Below, piece by piece: positions 15,467 to 17,801 of a stretch of 17,801 nucleotides of DNA. Location: NCBI GenBank assembly GCA_030754315.1, contig JASMAO010000045.1, forward strand, positions 1 through 17,801, given 5' to 3'. Within the stretch, counting starts at the first letter, position 1, and each line of letters starts with the position of its first letter. The translations under genes and the position numbers were made by a program. The stretch comes from SAR202 cluster bacterium (GTDB lineage: Bacteria; Chloroflexota; Dehalococcoidia; Lucifugimonadales; JASMAO01). Below the pieces are notes generated by a model. It made no database searches, was not told the DNA's origin, and worked only from the letters and a program-made list of their open reading frames with translations.

Positions 15467-16237
15467 CGAGTCGATTACTCTTCGCGCACCACTTACTGCC
15501 GTGGCGGCTCCACTCGTAATGAAGCCGTAGTCACTACCAACAGTGACAATTTTACCGCCGCGACGGAGCCATTTTTCTGCCACTTCAAACGGTTGGGTAA
15601 ACATGCCCCATGGTACACCGTGTTCATCGCATTTATCCAGGATGAACTGGATCGCCTCTTCAGCCTTTGGATGACCAAGTAGATCGGGAGGTTGGAGTCC
15701 CAATGAATAAGCCAAATCACTTGGACCAACCATTATGCCGTCAATCCCCTCAACCTGTAGAATCTCATCGATGTTATCGATCGCTTCCTGAGATTCAATC
15801 TGTGGCCAGACAATCGTCTCTTCGTTAGCACGAGCCTGATATTCTCCAAATCCGCCCAGATGATCCGTTTTCCGAGGACCATTACTCCTGACACCTTTCG
15901 GGGGATATTTCGCAGCTTTTACTGCTCTACGCACTTCATCGGCAGTATTTGGAAGTGGAATTATGACTCCATCAGCGCCCATGTCCAACGCTTGATTAAT
16001 GAGCCAAGTTTCATTCCAAACCACCCTCACTATCACCTGTGACTCAGTGGGTGCAAAGCCCCGGGTCATCTTGAATATCTTCTCCCCATCGAGAGGCGCA
16101 TGCTGCCCATCTATAAGGATGAAATCGAACCCAGCAGCACCAATCACTTCAGTAATAAATGGGTCATCGAACTGGACTGTACATCCGAATACCGGCTTGC
16201 CATCCCGGAGCTTCTGTTTGGTCGTATTTGCGAGCAT
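15461..16237 (-). CDS. HpcH/HpaI family class II aldolase
   Basis: A 258-residue aldolase of the HpcH/HpaI family, which cleaves 2-keto-3-deoxy or 4-hydroxy-2-oxo acids to pyruvate plus an aldehyde using a divalent metal. Counting from the ATG at 16237, the expected residues fall almost exactly at HpaI positions: H46 (DGQHAPLD), R71 (VIVRV), metal ligands E148 (QIES) and D174 (GPSDLA). The upstream GTG at 16249 is rejected because GGAGG (16243-16247) sits five bases before the ATG, and the protein then begins MLANTTKQKLRDGKPVFG, a typical family start. The substrate is not determined. It is next to the SMP-30-like lactonase in convergent orientation and divergent from the acetyltransferase. 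Confidence 0.93.
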   Translation of the reverse strand: MLANTTKQKLRDGKPVFGCTVQFDDPFITEVIGAAGFDFILIDGQHAPLDGEKIFKMTRGFAPTESQVIVRVVWNETWLINQALDMGADGVIIPLPNTADEVRRAVKAAKYPPKGVRSNGPRKTDHLGGFGEYQARANEETIVWPQIESQEAIDNIDEILQVEGIDGIMVGPSDLAYSLGLQPPDLLGHPKAEEAIQFILDKCDEHGVPWGMFTQPFEVAEKWLRRGGKIVTVGSDYGFITSGAATAVSGARRVIDSL

Positions 16238-16242
16238 CTGCG

Positions 16243-16247
16243 CCTCC
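16243..16247 (-). promoter_or_regulatory. Shine-Dalgarno GGAGG fixing the aldolase start
   Basis: GGAGG on the minus strand, five bases before the ATG at 16237. It overlaps the alternative GTG start region and so favours the internal ATG. Confidence 0.7.
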
Positions 16248-16306
16248 ACATTTAAGTTCCGTACATGAGGCTAACCCCATTGGTCCCATTTGTAAAGATG
16301 ACGGGG

Positions 16307-16312
16307 TACAAT
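16307..16312 (+). promoter_or_regulatory. Possible -10 element for the acetyltransferase gene
   Basis: TACAAT in the divergent gap would place the start of transcription about 24 bp before the ATG at 16343. No good -35 is seen at 16-18 bp. If real, it lies after the alternative ATG at 16265 and supports the shorter protein. Confidence 0.3.
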
Positions 16313-16329
16313 CGAGACAGGGATTGGAC

Positions 16330-16335
16330 AGGAGA
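16330..16335 (+). promoter_or_regulatory. Shine-Dalgarno AGGAGA fixing the acetyltransferase start
   Basis: AGGAGA lies seven bases before the ATG at 16343. The earlier ATG at 16265 has no comparable site. Confidence 0.7.
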
Positions 16336-16342
16336 ATACAAC

Positions 16343-17329
16343 ATGCGATTAGGAATACCGATTTCCGAAGACTTAACCGATGAGCTGACAGAATTTTGGG
16401 ACTGCATCTTCGGACAGAACCCGGATGTGACACGGGGCGTTTTTTTGGGAGACGAAGTCCGGGACAATCATAATCTCCTTTACGTAGACCGTCGTAATGG
16501 AAAGATAGCCGGTACCTGTCTACTTACCACCAGTCAGTCAGTATCTGGACTGGCATGTTTTGGAGAGGTTGCGACTGATCCAATTTATAGGCGATCAGGA
16601 ATAGCCACCGAACTTGTTAGCCGCGCAGTTAGTGACTTCAAAGAGAAGGGAGGCGGTGCCATCTTTCTGGGAACCAGTAACAGCAATGCAGCAAGGATCT
16701 ATTACAGGCACGGTTGGCGATACCTGTCAGGCAGTGGGACCATGGCGAATATTACCAACGGTGATTCGCCTGAAGAATACCTCGTAAATTATTTTCACGA
16801 AGTCGGCACAACAACCGTTCGGACCGGATCGGCAATAGAACGCGTGCCAATGATTCCGTTGATCCATACCCCACATGACTGGCAAGTTCTCGACTCCAAT
16901 GCATCACAGCATATTTATTCGACACGATACGCCAAGCAGGTTTCTTGTAATGGACTCTACCCAAGATACGAAACCGTGCGCAGTAACGGCCGCGGGAATT
17001 GGTTCGCTGCAAACACAAACGATGGCCGGGTGGTCGGCCTCGCGACAACGCGTCTCACCAATGACAATTCATCTAGGGTTGACGGTTTCACACACAAACG
17101 ACACATAGATGCTTGGCCTAAACTGATACAGACTGCAGCAAGGTGGGGCATTAATCACGGCAACAAAAGTGTCCATGCTTTATTAAGCGTCGAAGACGAA
17201 GAAAAGCAAGCAGCATTCGAAGCAATGGGGTTCAAATTAGGCACTTCAGGTAAACCATTCACAATGGGTGAAAGGGAAGTAAGCTCAGTGCGTATGGATC
17301 TCAAAAACGACGAAATAGATCCAAGTTAA
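16343..17329 (+). CDS. GNAT-family N-acetyltransferase
   Basis: A 328-residue protein whose first half is a GNAT domain. GEVATDP leads into the acetyl-CoA pyrophosphate loop RRSGIA (83-88), followed by FLGTSNSNAARIYYRHGW (108-125), the usual motif B with a late Tyr. The second half (from about residue 190) has strand-helix elements ending VHALLSVED...FEAMGFKLG that look like a second, degenerate GNAT-like lobe. The acceptor is unknown. The ATG at 16343 is chosen over the longer frame from 16265 because AGGAGA (16330-16335) lies seven bases upstream, and the conserved part begins MRLGIPISEDL. It is divergent from the aldolase gene and convergent with the deacylase fragment. Confidence 0.85.
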   Translation: MRLGIPISEDLTDELTEFWDCIFGQNPDVTRGVFLGDEVRDNHNLLYVDRRNGKIAGTCLLTTSQSVSGLACFGEVATDPIYRRSGIATELVSRAVSDFKEKGGGAIFLGTSNSNAARIYYRHGWRYLSGSGTMANITNGDSPEEYLVNYFHEVGTTTVRTGSAIERVPMIPLIHTPHDWQVLDSNASQHIYSTRYAKQVSCNGLYPRYETVRSNGRGNWFAANTNDGRVVGLATTRLTNDNSSRVDGFTHKRHIDAWPKLIQTAARWGINHGNKSVHALLSVEDEEKQAAFEAMGFKLGTSGKPFTMGEREVSSVRMDLKNDEIDPS

Positions 17330-17330
17330 G

Positions 17331-17396
17331 AAAAAGATTGCTATTTATTACCTTTCCACCACCGGCAGAATAAAAGGGAGGTAGGGCCTGGCAATC
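17331..17396 (-). terminator. Inverted repeat with T run, possible terminator for the deacylase gene
   Basis: GATTGC (17336-17341) pairs with GCAATC (17391-17396). Read on the minus strand, the stem is followed by five T residues (17335-17331). An inner pair, ACCTTTC (17350-17356) with GGGAGGT (17376-17382), extends the structure on the plus strand using G-U pairs. The loop is long, so efficiency is doubtful. It lies between the convergent stops of the acetyltransferase and the deacylase. Confidence 0.35.
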
Positions 17397-17438
17397 GTTC
17401 CTTTCTCCTCACTGTCTGAGCATAATACAACCCTAAAT

Positions 17439-17801
17439 TCATGCCTCCTCTGTGAGAGAGAAAACGACATCACCCGCTGATACAGATGGCGTTGAACGCA
17501 TGCTTATCACAACGCCATCCTTTGGAGCTCGAATTTCATCCAGTAATTCACCGCCTAACCCAATAACCTCACCTAAAACATCTCCGCACTTTACTTTTGC
17601 TAGAAGCTCAACTCGAGCCAATAAGTAGCCCCCTGCATCCGTACGGGCGCCTTTACCAAGATCACCGTCTCCAAATAAGTGGTGCGTGGTTTCACAAACC
17701 TCGATTTCTCCAAGCAGAACACCAAGATGTTTCATGACATTCCTCACCCCACGTATATACATTCTTGCATGCTCTAGATGAAGACTTCCTCCTCCCAAGC
17801 T
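17439..17801 (-). CDS. Succinylglutamate desuccinylase/aspartoacylase (AstE/AspA) family protein, partial (C-terminal part)
   Basis: The reading frame is open to the right edge, so this is the 3' part of a gene beginning beyond the window; the TTG near the edge is not a true start. About 120 residues are seen. SLGGGSLHLEHARMYIRGVRNVMKHLGVL matches the late helix of AstE/AspA-type zinc deacylases. It is followed by a beta-rich C-terminal domain with GYLLARVELLAKVKCGDVLG and IRAPKDGVVISMR, a lipoyl-like half-barrel seen in this family. The zinc ligands would lie in the missing N-terminal part. Members remove acyl groups from N-acyl amino acids or related amides. Its position convergent to a GNAT acetyltransferase is suggestive of acyl-amide metabolism but not proof. 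Confidence 0.82.
   Translation of the reverse strand, partial: SLGGGSLHLEHARMYIRGVRNVMKHLGVLLGEIEVCETTHHLFGDGDLGKGARTDAGGYLLARVELLAKVKCGDVLGEVIGLGGELLDEIRAPKDGVVISMRSTPSVSAGDVVFSLTEEA

Noticed and set aside
16265..16342. 26-residue N-terminal extension on the acetyltransferase
   Set aside because: There is no ribosome site for the ATG at 16265. A strong AGGAGA precedes the ATG at 16343, and the extension shows no family features.

Overview
This is bacterial DNA: compact genes, Shine-Dalgarno-led starts that include GTG and TTG, and two bacterial-type tRNAs. By eye the base composition is close to balanced (not computed). The gene content is DUF1501 with DUF1800, many beta-propeller proteins, a PTE-family hydrolase, an HpaI-type aldolase, a Memo-family protein and an AstE-like deacylase. 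It resembles the accessory gene content of uncultured marine Chloroflexota (SAR202-like) and related environmental lineages. That placement is an inference; no rRNA or marker gene in the window settles it. I see no insertion sequence, phage gene or CRISPR array.

Region 1 (about 102-8406, minus strand) is a seven-gene co-directional run. In transcription order it holds a DUF1501 protein, DUF1800 copy A, propeller copy A, DUF1800 copy B, propeller copy B, a PAL-like propeller and an amidohydrolase. The DUF1800-propeller pair is duplicated in tandem. None of the DUF proteins has an obvious export signal.

Region 2 (8407-10031): a divergent intergenic region separates that run from a plus-strand phosphotriesterase-family hydrolase. 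tRNA-Phe(GAA) and tRNA-Gly(GCC) follow, with a credible promoter just upstream.

Region 3 (10229-12286, plus) is a tightly coupled pair. A protein of unknown function with a Gfo/Idh-like flavour ends in TAA, and the ATG of a second PAL-like propeller follows directly.

Region 4 (12287-14560): the only long non-coding gap (about 366 bp) carries a good promoter flanked by two 13-nt direct repeats. It is followed by a small unknown protein and a Memo-family protein with an N-terminal extension.

Region 5 (14576-17801): an SMP-30/gluconolactonase-like protein converges on an HpaI-like aldolase, with their stop codons overlapping. A GNAT acetyltransferase is divergent from the aldolase. The 3' part of a minus-strand AstE/AspA-like zinc deacylase runs off the right edge.

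Taken together, the window looks like a catabolic neighbourhood rich in metal-dependent hydrolases, possible lactonases and lyases, and beta-propellers, suited to unusual organic substrates. The substrates cannot be read from the sequence. The most distinctive feature is the DUF1501-(DUF1800-propeller)x2-PAL-amidohydrolase run.
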